A stretch of 64,000 nucleotides of DNA from Glycomyces terrestris (GTDB taxonomy: Bacteria > Actinomycetota > Actinomycetes > Mycobacteriales > Micromonosporaceae), in the NCBI RefSeq assembly GCF_003933745.1, contig NZ_RSEB01000008.1, positions 101,967 to 165,966 on the forward strand, in the 5' to 3' direction. A program made the position numbers and the translations under genes. A model generated the notes under the pieces. That model was not told where the DNA came from. It did not search any database and saw only the letters and a program-made list of their open reading frames with translations. Positions 10,286 to 18,404 of this stretch are shown here, piece after piece (the stretch's first letter is position 1; every line of letters begins with the position of its first letter).

Positions 10286-10733
10286 GGGACCCATCGGGCC
10301 CACCTCCTGGACCGGCCCCGCCGCGCCTCCGCCGCGCACCGGGCGCCCCCGCTGGAGGGAGCCCCACCCCGTCCGGATCGGCCCCGTGGCCGCCGGCGCC
10401 GCCCTGTGCGGACTGTGGGTGCTGTTGTGGCTCTTGGCCTACGCGAAAGGCTCCGGCGGCGAGCCCCTGACGGGGGCGGGCTTCGCCTGGGTGACTTTGG
10501 CCGCGAGTACGATCGGGACTGTCGCCGCAGCTGCGCTGGCGCGCTACGGTGACCGCGGGGCGGCGGTCGGCGTAGCGGCGGTCGCAGGGACGGCCGCTGG
10601 GGTCACGGGGCTCTCATGCGAGCTGTATCTTTTGCTGACCGGCGATTGGATCCTGTGGTTACATCGACCGCGGGCCGCCACATCCTTCAGTAGGTCGTTC
10701 GGACAGCCGCCACTCCGGCGCTGGTTCCATTGA
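10278..10733 (+). CDS. Small membrane protein of unknown function
   Basis: 151 residues. After a Pro/Arg-rich start there are three or four hydrophobic stretches (about residues 35-55, 68-85, 95-110 and 112-128). The last 25 residues are basic and less GC-biased at third positions than the rest, so the true end or coding quality there is less sure. The ATG overlaps the end of the PrsW gene by 8 bases. I do not recognise the family. Its membrane location and coupling suggest a PrsW partner, which is only inference. Confidence 0.6.
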   Translation: MHEGPIGPTSWTGPAAPPPRTGRPRWREPHPVRIGPVAAGAALCGLWVLLWLLAYAKGSGGEPLTGAGFAWVTLAASTIGTVAAAALARYGDRGAAVGVAAVAGTAAGVTGLSCELYLLLTGDWILWLHRPRAATSFSRSFGQPPLRRWFH

Positions 10734-10754
10734 GTGAGAAGACGGGGACGGATC

Positions 10755-11261
10755 GTGTCGTATTTCGCTGTGGCTGTGGGCCGCGAGGGCGACGATTGGG
10801 AGGCCGCAGAGGTCGACCTCGACGCTGTTGCCGACGTCGAGGACGCGGCCGAGGTCATGCGTGAGGCTTTCCCTGACGCGGACCTGACGCTGCTCTTCGT
10901 CGACGCCGACGACGAGTACCTGACGGTGATGCGCCTCGACAACGGCGACGACCTGCGCACCTTCGGCTCCGACGCCGAATACGCGTCGCAGTCGCGCCTG
11001 GGCGAGGCCCTGCTGGGCGACCTCGAGCCCGAGGACACCGAGGAGATCGACTCCGAGGACGAGGAGTCCATCGCGGCCCGCCCGACCGAGCTCGACGCCG
11101 AGCCCGTCGGCGAGGCGGACCTCCTGGGCGACCTGGGCGTGCCCGGCTCGACCCTGCTGGCCCTCTGCGCCAAGGAGGGCATGATGCCCTCCGACGTCGT
11201 CTCCGAGGTCGCGAAGTCCCTCGGCTTCGCCGAGGCCCTGGAAGACGCCACCGGCGCCTAG
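10755..11261 (+). CDS. tRNA adenosine deaminase-associated protein
   Basis: 168 residues, strongly acidic, opening MSYFAVAV when GTG 10755 is used. In-frame GTG 10734 would add a basic RRRGRI stretch that does not look native. This matches the actinobacterial family found directly beside tadA (TIGR03941-type). Its biochemical role is unknown. The middle (about 95-120) is a run of Asp/Glu that should be disordered, followed by a compact helical C-terminus. Six bases separate it from tadA. Confidence 0.75.
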   Translation: MSYFAVAVGREGDDWEAAEVDLDAVADVEDAAEVMREAFPDADLTLLFVDADDEYLTVMRLDNGDDLRTFGSDAEYASQSRLGEALLGDLEPEDTEEIDSEDEESIAARPTELDAEPVGEADLLGDLGVPGSTLLALCAKEGMMPSDVVSEVAKSLGFAEALEDATGA

Positions 11262-11267
11262 CCCCCT

Positions 11268-11801
11268 ATGCAGCCCCGCCGCGAGGTCCACGAGCACTGG
11301 ATGCGGCGCGCCCTCGACGCGGCGCGCGGCACCGGCCTCCCGGCGGGCCGGGGGGAGCCGCCACGGCCCGGCAGCCCGGCACGCCAGGCCGAACGAACCC
11401 CGGCCCCTCCCCGGCCCGACCTCCCCGTCGGCGCCGTCGTGGTGAGCCCCGACGGGCGCGAGCTCGCGGTGGCGGCGAACGCCCGCGAAGCCCTGGGGGA
11501 CCCCACCGCGCACGCCGAGATCCTCGCCCTCCGCGCGGCCGCCGCCGTCCACGGCGACGGCTGGCGGCTCGAGGGCTGCATGCTCGTGGTCACCCTGGAG
11601 CCGTGCACGATGTGCGCGGGCGCCGCGGTCCTCGCCCGGGTGGGTGAAATCGTCTTCGGCGCTTGGGAACCGAAGACGGGCGCGGTCGGCTCGCTGTGGG
11701 ACGTCGTCCGCGATCCGCGCCTCAACCACAACCCCGACGTCTACGGCGGCGTCCTCGAAGCCGAGTCCGCGGCACTCCTCCGGGAGCACTTCGGGCGCTA
11801 G
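11268..11801 (+). CDS. tadA: tRNA-specific adenosine deaminase
   Basis: 177 residues of the zinc-dependent cytidine deaminase fold. It converts A34 to inosine in the wobble position of tRNA-Arg(ACG). Zinc ligands and the proton-shuttle Glu are visible as HAE (in PTAHAEILAL) and PCTMC. The end (GGVLEAESAALLREHFGR) is typical. Unusual is a Pro/Arg/Gly-rich insertion of about 28 residues (roughly 23-50) between the first helix and the first strand (VGAVVV), where most TadA proteins have only a few residues. ATG 11268 follows the upstream partner by 6 bases, so the two form an operon. Confidence 0.93.
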   Translation: MQPRREVHEHWMRRALDAARGTGLPAGRGEPPRPGSPARQAERTPAPPRPDLPVGAVVVSPDGRELAVAANAREALGDPTAHAEILALRAAAAVHGDGWRLEGCMLVVTLEPCTMCAGAAVLARVGEIVFGAWEPKTGAVGSLWDVVRDPRLNHNPDVYGGVLEAESAALLREHFGR

Positions 11802-11945
11802 CCATCAATTCGGCATCCGGGGAACCCCTGACTGCAACGATGCCCGACCGGTCCGACAATCCAGGGCGAGACGGTCGCGCAGCGGGGAACCCCGCGGCCC
11901 GACTCGGGCGTTTCCCGACCCTGCCCTTCAAAACGGACAAGCGAA

Positions 11946-11978
11946 GGACCCCCGATGCCAAGGGTGGCACGGGGGTCC
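11946..11978. terminator. Hairpin terminator between tadA and the convergent Fe-S gene
   Basis: A GGACCCCCG stem plus an inner TGCC/GGCA stem around a short purine-rich loop, closed by CGGGGGTCC. It lies between two convergent genes and probably acts in both directions. Confidence 0.75.
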
Positions 11979-12011
11979 GACGGGGTCCGGTTCGCCGTTC
12001 GGGCGGCTCGG

Positions 12012-14183
12012 CTACTCGGCCGCGGCGGTGCTCGCCTTCTCGGCCTTCTTCTCCTGGGTGCGGGCGAGGAGCTGGGCGATGTCGATGACCTCGACGTCCT
12101 CGCGGCCGGCGTCGGCGACGCCGTCGCGGAGCATCGTGGAGCAGAACGGGCAGCCGACCGCCACCGTGTTCGCGCCGGTCGCGACCGCCTCATCGGCGCG
12201 TTCGCGGTTGACGCGCTTGCCGATCGGCTCCTCCATCCACATGCGGGCGCCGCCGGCGCCGCAGCAGAACGACTTCTCGCTGTTGCGCGGCATCTCCGTG
12301 ACCTCCGCGAACGAGCCCAGCAGCTCGCGCGGCGGCGTGAAGATCCGGTTGTGGCGGCCCAGGTAGCACGGGTCGTGGTACGTCAGTTTGCCCTCGTGCT
12401 CCTCGACCGGCGTGATCTTCCCGGCGTTCACCAGGTCGTTCAGCAGCTCGGTGTGGTGCACGACCTCGTAGTTCCCGCCGAGGTCCTCGTACTCGTTCCC
12501 GATGGTGTTCAGGCAGTGCGGGCAGGTCGCGACGATCTTGACCGCGCCGACCTCGTTGAGCGTCTCCACGTTCTGCTCGGCGAGCATCTGGTACATGAAC
12601 TCGTGGCCGATGCGCCGCGCCGAGTCGCCCGTGCACGTCTCGGCCTCGCCGAGGACCGCGAACTTGACGCCCGCGTCGTGGAGCAGCGTCGCCACCGCGC
12701 GGGACGTCTTCTGCGCCTTGGGGTCGTACGCGCCGGCGCACCCGACCCAGTACAGGTACTCCCAGTCCCCGCCGGCCTCGGCGATCGGCACCTCGAAGTC
12801 GAGCGGCTCGGCCCACTTGAGGCGCTGCGCGGGGTTCTCGCCCCACGGGTTGCCCTTGTTCTCGAGGTTGCGGAGCATCGTCTGGGCCTCGGCCGGGAAG
12901 TCCGACTCGATCATCACCATGTTGCGGCGCAGGTCGAGGATGTGGTCGACGTGCTCGATGTCGACCGGGCACTGCTCGACGCACGCCCCGCACGTCGTGC
13001 ACGACCACAGCACGTCGGGGTCGATGACCGACCCGACGATCGAGATCGGCTCGATCTCCACGCCGTCCTTCGAGAGTGCAGCGCCGCCGCGCTCCTTCGC
13101 GATCGCCGCGGCCTTCAGGTACGGCGCCTGCTCGTACAGGTGGTCGCGCAGGTCGGTGATGAACTTCTTCGGCGACAGCGGCTTCCCGGTGTTCCAGGCG
13201 GGACACTGCGACTGGCAGCGGCCGCACTCGGTGCACGTGGAGAAGTCCAGCAGGCCCTTCCACGAGAAGTCGGTGATGACGTTGACGCCGAACGGGTCGG
13301 TCTCGGGGTCCGCGGTCTCGAAGTCGGCCGGCTCGCCCTTGACGAGCATCGGCTTGGCCGCGCCCAGCGACACCGCGCCGTCGGCGTGCCGCTTGAAGTA
13401 GAGGTTGAAGAACGCCGTGACCCGGTGCCAGCCGATGCCCATCGACGGGATCAGGGCCAGCATCAGGAAGAACGTCCACGACACGAGGATGTCGAGCCCC
13501 GCTACGAGGGTGATCGCGGTCAGCAGCGACTCCTCCGACGCCCCGCTCCACACGCCCGCGATGAGCGAGGAGACCGGCGAGGTCCACTCGTGCTCGATGT
13601 CGCCCAGCGCCACCTTGAACGTGCGGATCGCCATGTGCGACAGGACGATCGTGGAGATCGTGGCCTCGATGTAGAACGCCATCCACTGCCGCGAGTTCTC
13701 GAACCGCGACGACGAGCGCCGCTGCCCGGCGTCCGAGGGCGTCCCCTGCGGCGGCACCCGGTGGGCGCGCGGCTGCCGGAACATCCGGATGACGAAGAGC
13801 GTGAGGATCGCCAGGCCCGTGAGCACGGTGAGCAGCTCCGAGACCAGCAGCCACGGGCCCCAGTGGCCCACGATCGGCAGGCTCCACTCCGGGTTGATCA
13901 CCTCGAAGTACGACTGCGCGAGCGCCGGGAACAGCAGGAAGAACCCGAAGAACACGGCCCAGTGCGCCGCGCCCACCCAATGCCACTTGAGCATCCTGGT
14001 GTGCCCCAGGGACTCCCGCAGCATCGTCCTCACCCGCGTGCCGCGGTCGCCCTTCCTGGTCAGGTCCGGCGACCCGAGCCTGACGAGCGCGAGCATCCCC
14101 AGCCCGGCGCGGACGAACAGCCCGATGGCGAGCGCGGTGTACGCGAACGCGATCACGGCCGTGACGATCTGGACGACTCCCAT
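12012..14183 (-). CDS. Membrane Fe-S oxidoreductase, EtfD / Rv0338c type
   Basis: 723 residues. The N-terminus (about 1-250) has five or six membrane helices of the NarI/HdrE cytochrome b type. Two ferredoxin-like [4Fe-4S] motifs follow (CTECGRCQSQCP and CTTCGACVEQCP). Two CCG-type heterodisulfide-reductase domains come next, with CPHCLNT, a DPCYLGRHN segment and CCGAGGARMW. This is the layout of mycobacterial Rv0338c (EtfD), which passes electrons from electron-transferring flavoprotein to menaquinone during fatty-acid oxidation. No etfBA or acyl-CoA dehydrogenase is adjacent, so the role rests on architecture. The last residues are a Lys/Glu/Ala tail. An ATG start at 14183 gives the first helix directly. 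Confidence 0.85.
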   Translation of the reverse strand: MGVVQIVTAVIAFAYTALAIGLFVRAGLGMLALVRLGSPDLTRKGDRGTRVRTMLRESLGHTRMLKWHWVGAAHWAVFFGFFLLFPALAQSYFEVINPEWSLPIVGHWGPWLLVSELLTVLTGLAILTLFVIRMFRQPRAHRVPPQGTPSDAGQRRSSSRFENSRQWMAFYIEATISTIVLSHMAIRTFKVALGDIEHEWTSPVSSLIAGVWSGASEESLLTAITLVAGLDILVSWTFFLMLALIPSMGIGWHRVTAFFNLYFKRHADGAVSLGAAKPMLVKGEPADFETADPETDPFGVNVITDFSWKGLLDFSTCTECGRCQSQCPAWNTGKPLSPKKFITDLRDHLYEQAPYLKAAAIAKERGGAALSKDGVEIEPISIVGSVIDPDVLWSCTTCGACVEQCPVDIEHVDHILDLRRNMVMIESDFPAEAQTMLRNLENKGNPWGENPAQRLKWAEPLDFEVPIAEAGGDWEYLYWVGCAGAYDPKAQKTSRAVATLLHDAGVKFAVLGEAETCTGDSARRIGHEFMYQMLAEQNVETLNEVGAVKIVATCPHCLNTIGNEYEDLGGNYEVVHHTELLNDLVNAGKITPVEEHEGKLTYHDPCYLGRHNRIFTPPRELLGSFAEVTEMPRNSEKSFCCGAGGARMWMEEPIGKRVNRERADEAVATGANTVAVGCPFCSTMLRDGVADAGREDVEVIDIAQLLARTQEKKAEKASTAAAE

Positions 14184-14253
14184 GGCGACCTCTCGACGGT
14201 GCTTTCACACGTGCTGTCAGACGACAGTGCGGTGCTGCCGATCACGATACATG

Positions 14254-14267
14254 TTACTGGTCGGTAG
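14254..14267. promoter_or_regulatory. Candidate TetR-type operator upstream of the EtfD-like gene
   Basis: TTACTGGTCGGTAG is an imperfect dyad with TAC and GTA ends, about 70 bases upstream of the minus-strand start codon. The general form (TTAC...GTAA) is common for TetR regulators of fatty-acid genes in actinomycetes, which would suit an EtfD. The match is short, so this is tentative. Confidence 0.3.
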
Positions 14268-14274
14268 CCACCTT

Positions 14275-14457
14275 GTCGAACGGCACGGTCGAATGGCAGG
14301 GGCGAATGGCAGGGGCGAATGGCAGGGCCGAATGGCACCGCCGAACGGCACGGCTGAACAGTGCGGGTCGAACGGCACGGTTGAACAGCACGGTTGAACA
14401 GCACGGTCAAGCGGCGCGGCCGAAGGGCGAGGCCGGACCGCGGGTCGGACCGCGGGG
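14275..14457. repeat. Degenerate 13-bp tandem repeat, about 14 units
   Basis: Units approximate GSCGAAYGGCACG. The third and fourth units (14301-14326) are identical, as are the units at 14380 and 14393. One unit is 14 bp; the last three drift towards GGACCGCGGG. The 13-base period breaks any reading frame, so this is not coding. It lies in the gap upstream of the FG-GAP cluster. Confidence 0.8.
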
Positions 14458-14563
14458 CCGGAACGCCTGCCGCAGATGCAACCGCTTGCGCCGGGCTCGC
14501 GTGTATGACAGGCCGCCAAGTCGGCTCCGCCCCGTCAGTCCCGACAACCCCACAGGACTTCGC

Positions 14564-16258
14564 ATGCACGCCTCCCCGCCACCCCTCCCGCGCTCCCGCG
14601 CCGCGGCGGCCGTCGCCGCCGCGGCCGCCGCAGTCCTCCTCGGCGTCCAGGTCGCGGCGTCCGCCGCGCCCGGTGCGGCGGACGCCGGAGCCGCCCAGGC
14701 CCCCCTCGCCGGGAACGGGCTCAGGTTCGACTACGACCAGGACCACCTCCACGACCTCGTCACCGTCCGCCGCTCCGACGGTGCGCTCCTGCTGCACTCG
14801 GGCTCGGGCGCCGGGACGTACGCGGACGGCGTCGTCGTCGGCACCGGCTGGGGCGGGCGCGACGTCGTCATGGCCGGCGACCTGACCGGCGACGGCGTGC
14901 CCGACCTGCTCGCCCGGGAGACCGCGACCGGCGCGCTCACCCTGCACCCGGGCGACGGCGCCGGCGGCTTCGCGGCCGCGACCGGCGCGGGCACCGGCTG
15001 GAACGGGATGGGCGCCATCACCTCGGCGGGCGACTTCGACGAGGACGGCGACCTCGACCTCCTCGCCGTGCGCGAAGCGGACGGGCGCCTGTACTTCTAC
15101 CCCGGCGACGGCGCGGGCGGGTTCGGCTCCCGCACCGCTATCGGCACGGGCTGGAACGTGATGGACAGGCTCGCGACCGTCGGCGACTTCAACGGCGACG
15201 GCTTCGACGACCTGTACGCCCACAGCGTCCGCGACGGCGTCCACTACCTGTACCCGGGCAGGGCGGACGGGTTCTTCGGGGCCCGCGTCTCCCTCACCCA
15301 GAGCCTCGACCCTGGTCAGCTCGGCACGGCGTTCACCGAGGTGACCGGCGGCGGCGACGAGGACCTCGTCGGGCTCGACCCCAGCTCCGGGGAGCTGCGG
15401 CACTTCACGCTCACCACCAGCGGCCGGGTCGGCGAGGTCACGTCCTCCGGCACCGGCTGGGGCCGGTACCGCCTCGCCACGGGCGCCGCGGACCGCGCGT
15501 ACGACTTCGACGGCGACGGCAGGTCCGACCTCGTCGCCCAGCGCGGCGACACGATGTACGTCTACCCGGGCACGGGGGCCGGCGGGGTCGGCTCCCCGGT
15601 GTCGCAGGGCGTGGTCGTGTGGGCCGAGTTCCTCACCCACCTCGCGACCGCCGGGAGCCTCGACCACGACGAGACCGCCGACGTCCTCACCCGCGACTCC
15701 GACGGGCAGCTGGTCCTGCGCTGGAACGACGGCACCGGCATCGAGGGCACCGGGCTGGTCGTCGGCGGCAGCGGCTGGAACTCGATGGGCGTCATCGTGG
15801 CCGGGCACGATTACGACTCCGACGGACGGGACGACGTCATCGCCGCGGACGCCGGCGGCGCCCTGTGGCTCTACCCGGGCGCCGACCACTCCGAGCTCGG
15901 CCCCCGCGTCGCGATCGGCTCCGGCTGGACCTCGATGCGCGAGGTGACGGCCCCGGGCGACCTCGACCACGACGGCCGCGCCGACCTCCTCGCGATCAGG
16001 AAGTCCGACAACTGCATGTACTTCTACGCGGGCAGGGGCAACGGCACGTTCGCCGCCGGCGCCCAGGTGAGCTGCGGCTGGGGCGGCTACGACGAGGCCA
16101 CCGCAGTCGGTGACCTCACCGGCGACGGCCGCGCCGACCTCGCGGCCCGCCGCGCCTCCGACGGCGCGCTGTTCCTCTACGCGGGCGACGGCAGCGGCGA
16201 CCTCGGCGCGCGCACCCAGATCGGCACCGGCTGGAACGCGGTGGACCACATCGCCTGA
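14564..16258 (+). CDS. Secreted FG-GAP/VCBS repeat protein 1
   Basis: 564 residues. It starts with an Arg-containing n-region and a long Ala-rich hydrophobic core, a Sec signal peptide ending around residue 34 (ASAAPG). Ten acidic calcium-type loops follow at about 50-residue spacing (for example DLTGDGVPDL, DFDEDGDLDL, DLDHDGRADL), each separated by a GTGW-containing strand. This predicts an integrin-alpha-like beta-propeller, calcium-stabilised and outside the cell. A Cys pair (CMYFYAG and SCGW) joins the ninth and tenth units and is kept in the next three paralogues. The chain ends at the last blade with no anchor or catalytic domain. The start is set by CAGGA 6 bases upstream. Function is unknown; adhesion or glycan binding is possible. 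Confidence 0.85.
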   Translation: MHASPPPLPRSRAAAAVAAAAAAVLLGVQVAASAAPGAADAGAAQAPLAGNGLRFDYDQDHLHDLVTVRRSDGALLLHSGSGAGTYADGVVVGTGWGGRDVVMAGDLTGDGVPDLLARETATGALTLHPGDGAGGFAAATGAGTGWNGMGAITSAGDFDEDGDLDLLAVREADGRLYFYPGDGAGGFGSRTAIGTGWNVMDRLATVGDFNGDGFDDLYAHSVRDGVHYLYPGRADGFFGARVSLTQSLDPGQLGTAFTEVTGGGDEDLVGLDPSSGELRHFTLTTSGRVGEVTSSGTGWGRYRLATGAADRAYDFDGDGRSDLVAQRGDTMYVYPGTGAGGVGSPVSQGVVVWAEFLTHLATAGSLDHDETADVLTRDSDGQLVLRWNDGTGIEGTGLVVGGSGWNSMGVIVAGHDYDSDGRDDVIAADAGGALWLYPGADHSELGPRVAIGSGWTSMREVTAPGDLDHDGRADLLAIRKSDNCMYFYAGRGNGTFAAGAQVSCGWGGYDEATAVGDLTGDGRADLAARRASDGALFLYAGDGSGDLGARTQIGTGWNAVDHIA

Positions 16259-16267
16259 CGGCGGTTC

Positions 16268-16304
16268 GACGGAGGCCGCGACCGGACCGGTCGCGGCCTC
16301 CGTC
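16268..16304 (+). terminator. Hairpin terminator after FG-GAP gene 1
   Basis: A perfect 18-bp inverted repeat (GACGGAGGCC... arm) with a minimal loop, starting 9 bases after the stop. It suggests the first two FG-GAP genes are separate transcripts. Confidence 0.8.
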
Positions 16305-16518
16305 GTCCTCCCCGGGCCGCCGGCACCTGACGTCCACCGTGGATACACCGGCCGTTCACGCCGGGACCGGTCGCCCCAGGGCGGTGACCGGGCCTCCCTC
16401 ATCCGTTCGGCCCCTTTCGGAACCGAAGTGCGTCAAGTAGCACTGAGTGAGCGTCCTCTATACAAGGCCGCGGAGACGCGGCCGGAACCGGACCCCCTTA
16501 TCCGACAGGATGCTTGCA

Positions 16519-18249
16519 ATGCAACGGAACAGCACCCGGAGGCGCCGCCTCCTCCGAGCCGCGGCGCTCGCCGCCGGCGCGGCCCTGATCGCCGCGCCGG
16601 GCACCGCCGCCGCCCAGACCGCCGAGGCCGAGACCGCACCTGGCTCCGCACCCGACTCCGCGTCCGACGCCGCACCTGAGACCGCCGCCGCCGAGACCAG
16701 CCGCGACTACGACGGCGACGGCCACGACGACCTCCTCACCATCCGCCGCAACGGCCGGCTGATCCTCCACGCCGGCAACGGCGACGGCACCTTCGACCCC
16801 GGGGTCGCCCTCGGCCACGGCTGGGGCGCCTACGACATGAGCGCCGCCGGCGACCTCACCGGCGACGGCCTCCCCGACCTCCTCGCCCGCGAGAACGAGA
16901 CGGGCGCCCTCTACACCTACCCCGGCGACGGCGCGGGCGGCTTCACGGCGCGCCTCCCCGCCGGCTCCGGGTGGAACACCTACGGCATGTTCACGGCCGC
17001 AGGGGACTTCGACGGCGACGGCGTCGTCGACCTCCTCGGCGTCCGCGAATCCGACGACGTGCTCCACCTGTTCCACGGCCTCGGCGACGGCAGGTTCGGC
17101 GCCCGCACCGTCGCCGGGTCGGGCTGGGACGGATGGGACTCGCTCACCACCCTCGGCGACGTCGACCAGGACGGCTGCGACGACGTCCTCGGCCGCGAGC
17201 AGGCCTCCGGGCAGTACACCGTGTTCCTCGGGAACTGCGCGGGCGGCTTCGGCGCGACCGTGGCCTCCGAGGCCGCGTTCACGCCCCGCGCCGGAGGCTA
17301 CGCCTCCGACGTGGCGGGCGGCGGCGACTACAACGGGGACGGCCTCGGCGACGTCCTCGCCGTCGACGGCCGCTCCGGCGAGCTGTCCCTCACCACCCTC
17401 ACCGGCGACCCCGAGCCCGTCGTCGACGCCGTCGGCCTCGGCACCGGCTGGAGCGACGAGCGGCTCCCCGCCGTCCCGGCGGACTGGAGCTACGACTACG
17501 GCGTCGACGGCAAGACCGACGTGTACGCGCGGCGCGCCTCCGACGGCGCGCTGATCTCTTACACCGGCAACGGCAGCGGCTCCTTCAGCAACGTCTACCA
17601 GGTCGGCACCGGCTGGGCGGGCCTGACGCTCGTCGAGACCGCCGGCGACGTCGACGAGGACGGCTTCCAGGACGTCATCGCCCGCAGCGCCGACGGCGTG
17701 CTGTGGCTCTACCGCGGCACCGGCGACGCCGGCGGGCTGACCGGGCCCGTGCGGATCGGCAGCGGCTGGAACAGCTTCGACGCCATCGTGTCCGGGCACG
17801 ACTTCAACGGCGACGGCTGGACGGACCTCGTCGCGCGCAGCGCCGCCGCCGGGACGATGCACGTGTACTCCGGCCACGGCGACGGCACGTTCGAGCACTC
17901 GCTCCAGTTCGGCGTCGGCTGGGACGCCCTGCGCGACCTCACGATGGCCGGCGACCTCGACCACGACGGCCGCGCCGACCTCCTCGGCGTCCGCGAGTCC
18001 GACGGGTGCCTCTACCTGTACCGGGGCAACGGGAGCAGCGTCTCCGAGGCCGTGAAGGTCGGCTGCGGCTGGGACGGCCTCGACGCCATCGCCGCCGTCG
18101 GCGACTTCAGCGGCGACGGCCACGCCGACATCGTCGCCCGCCGCGCCGCCGACGGCCACCTGTTCTTGTACCGCGGCGACGCGAACGGGAACTTCACCAC
18201 CCCGATCCGCATCGGCACCGGCTGGAACGGCGTCGACGCGATCGCCTGA
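16519..18249 (+). CDS. Secreted FG-GAP/VCBS repeat protein 2
   Basis: 576 residues, paralogous along its whole length to the proteins on both sides. A basic start (RRRRLL), Ala-rich core and AAA cleavage region form a signal peptide, followed by an Ala/Glu/Thr/Asp-rich spacer. Ten calcium-type loops follow (DYDGDGHDDL to DFSGDGHADI), and the chain ends GTGWNGVDAIA. The sixth unit is altered (YDYGVDGKTDV), as in the paralogues. The Cys pair CLYLYRG and GCGW is kept. Two ATG codons are 9 bases apart; CAGGA at 16506 is correctly spaced only for 16519. A possible promoter element, TATACA, lies at 16459. The function is not recognised. Confidence 0.85.
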   Translation: MQRNSTRRRRLLRAAALAAGAALIAAPGTAAAQTAEAETAPGSAPDSASDAAPETAAAETSRDYDGDGHDDLLTIRRNGRLILHAGNGDGTFDPGVALGHGWGAYDMSAAGDLTGDGLPDLLARENETGALYTYPGDGAGGFTARLPAGSGWNTYGMFTAAGDFDGDGVVDLLGVRESDDVLHLFHGLGDGRFGARTVAGSGWDGWDSLTTLGDVDQDGCDDVLGREQASGQYTVFLGNCAGGFGATVASEAAFTPRAGGYASDVAGGGDYNGDGLGDVLAVDGRSGELSLTTLTGDPEPVVDAVGLGTGWSDERLPAVPADWSYDYGVDGKTDVYARRASDGALISYTGNGSGSFSNVYQVGTGWAGLTLVETAGDVDEDGFQDVIARSADGVLWLYRGTGDAGGLTGPVRIGSGWNSFDAIVSGHDFNGDGWTDLVARSAAAGTMHVYSGHGDGTFEHSLQFGVGWDALRDLTMAGDLDHDGRADLLGVRESDGCLYLYRGNGSSVSEAVKVGCGWDGLDAIAAVGDFSGDGHADIVARRAADGHLFLYRGDANGNFTTPIRIGTGWNGVDAIA

Positions 18250-18262
18250 CGCGCCACCGCGA

Positions 18263-18302
18263 CGGCCCGGCCGCCGACCCCGCGAGGGCGGCGGCCGGGC
18301 CG
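18263..18302 (+). terminator. Hairpin terminator after FG-GAP gene 2
   Basis: A 13-bp stem (CGGCCCGGCCGCC and its complement) with a 14-base loop, followed by GCCTTTCGT. It starts 14 bases after the stop. Confidence 0.7.
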
Positions 18303-18404
18303 CCTTTCGTCTACCGTGGAACCGTACGCAACCGCGCGACTCCCAGACGCGTGTACGAGACGGCGCGTCCCGCGCCCCCACCCCCCGAACCCCAGGACAC
18401 CCGC

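Larger units (their letters stand above)
14184..14563. other. Intergenic region between the EtfD-like gene and the FG-GAP cluster
   Basis: 380 bases between divergent genes. It holds a dyad next to the EtfD-like promoter (14254-14267), a degenerate 13-bp tandem array (14275-14457) and the leader of the first FG-GAP gene. In that leader, TATGACA at 14504-14510 lies about 55 bases before the start codon. No coding sequence is convincing here. Confidence 0.6.
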
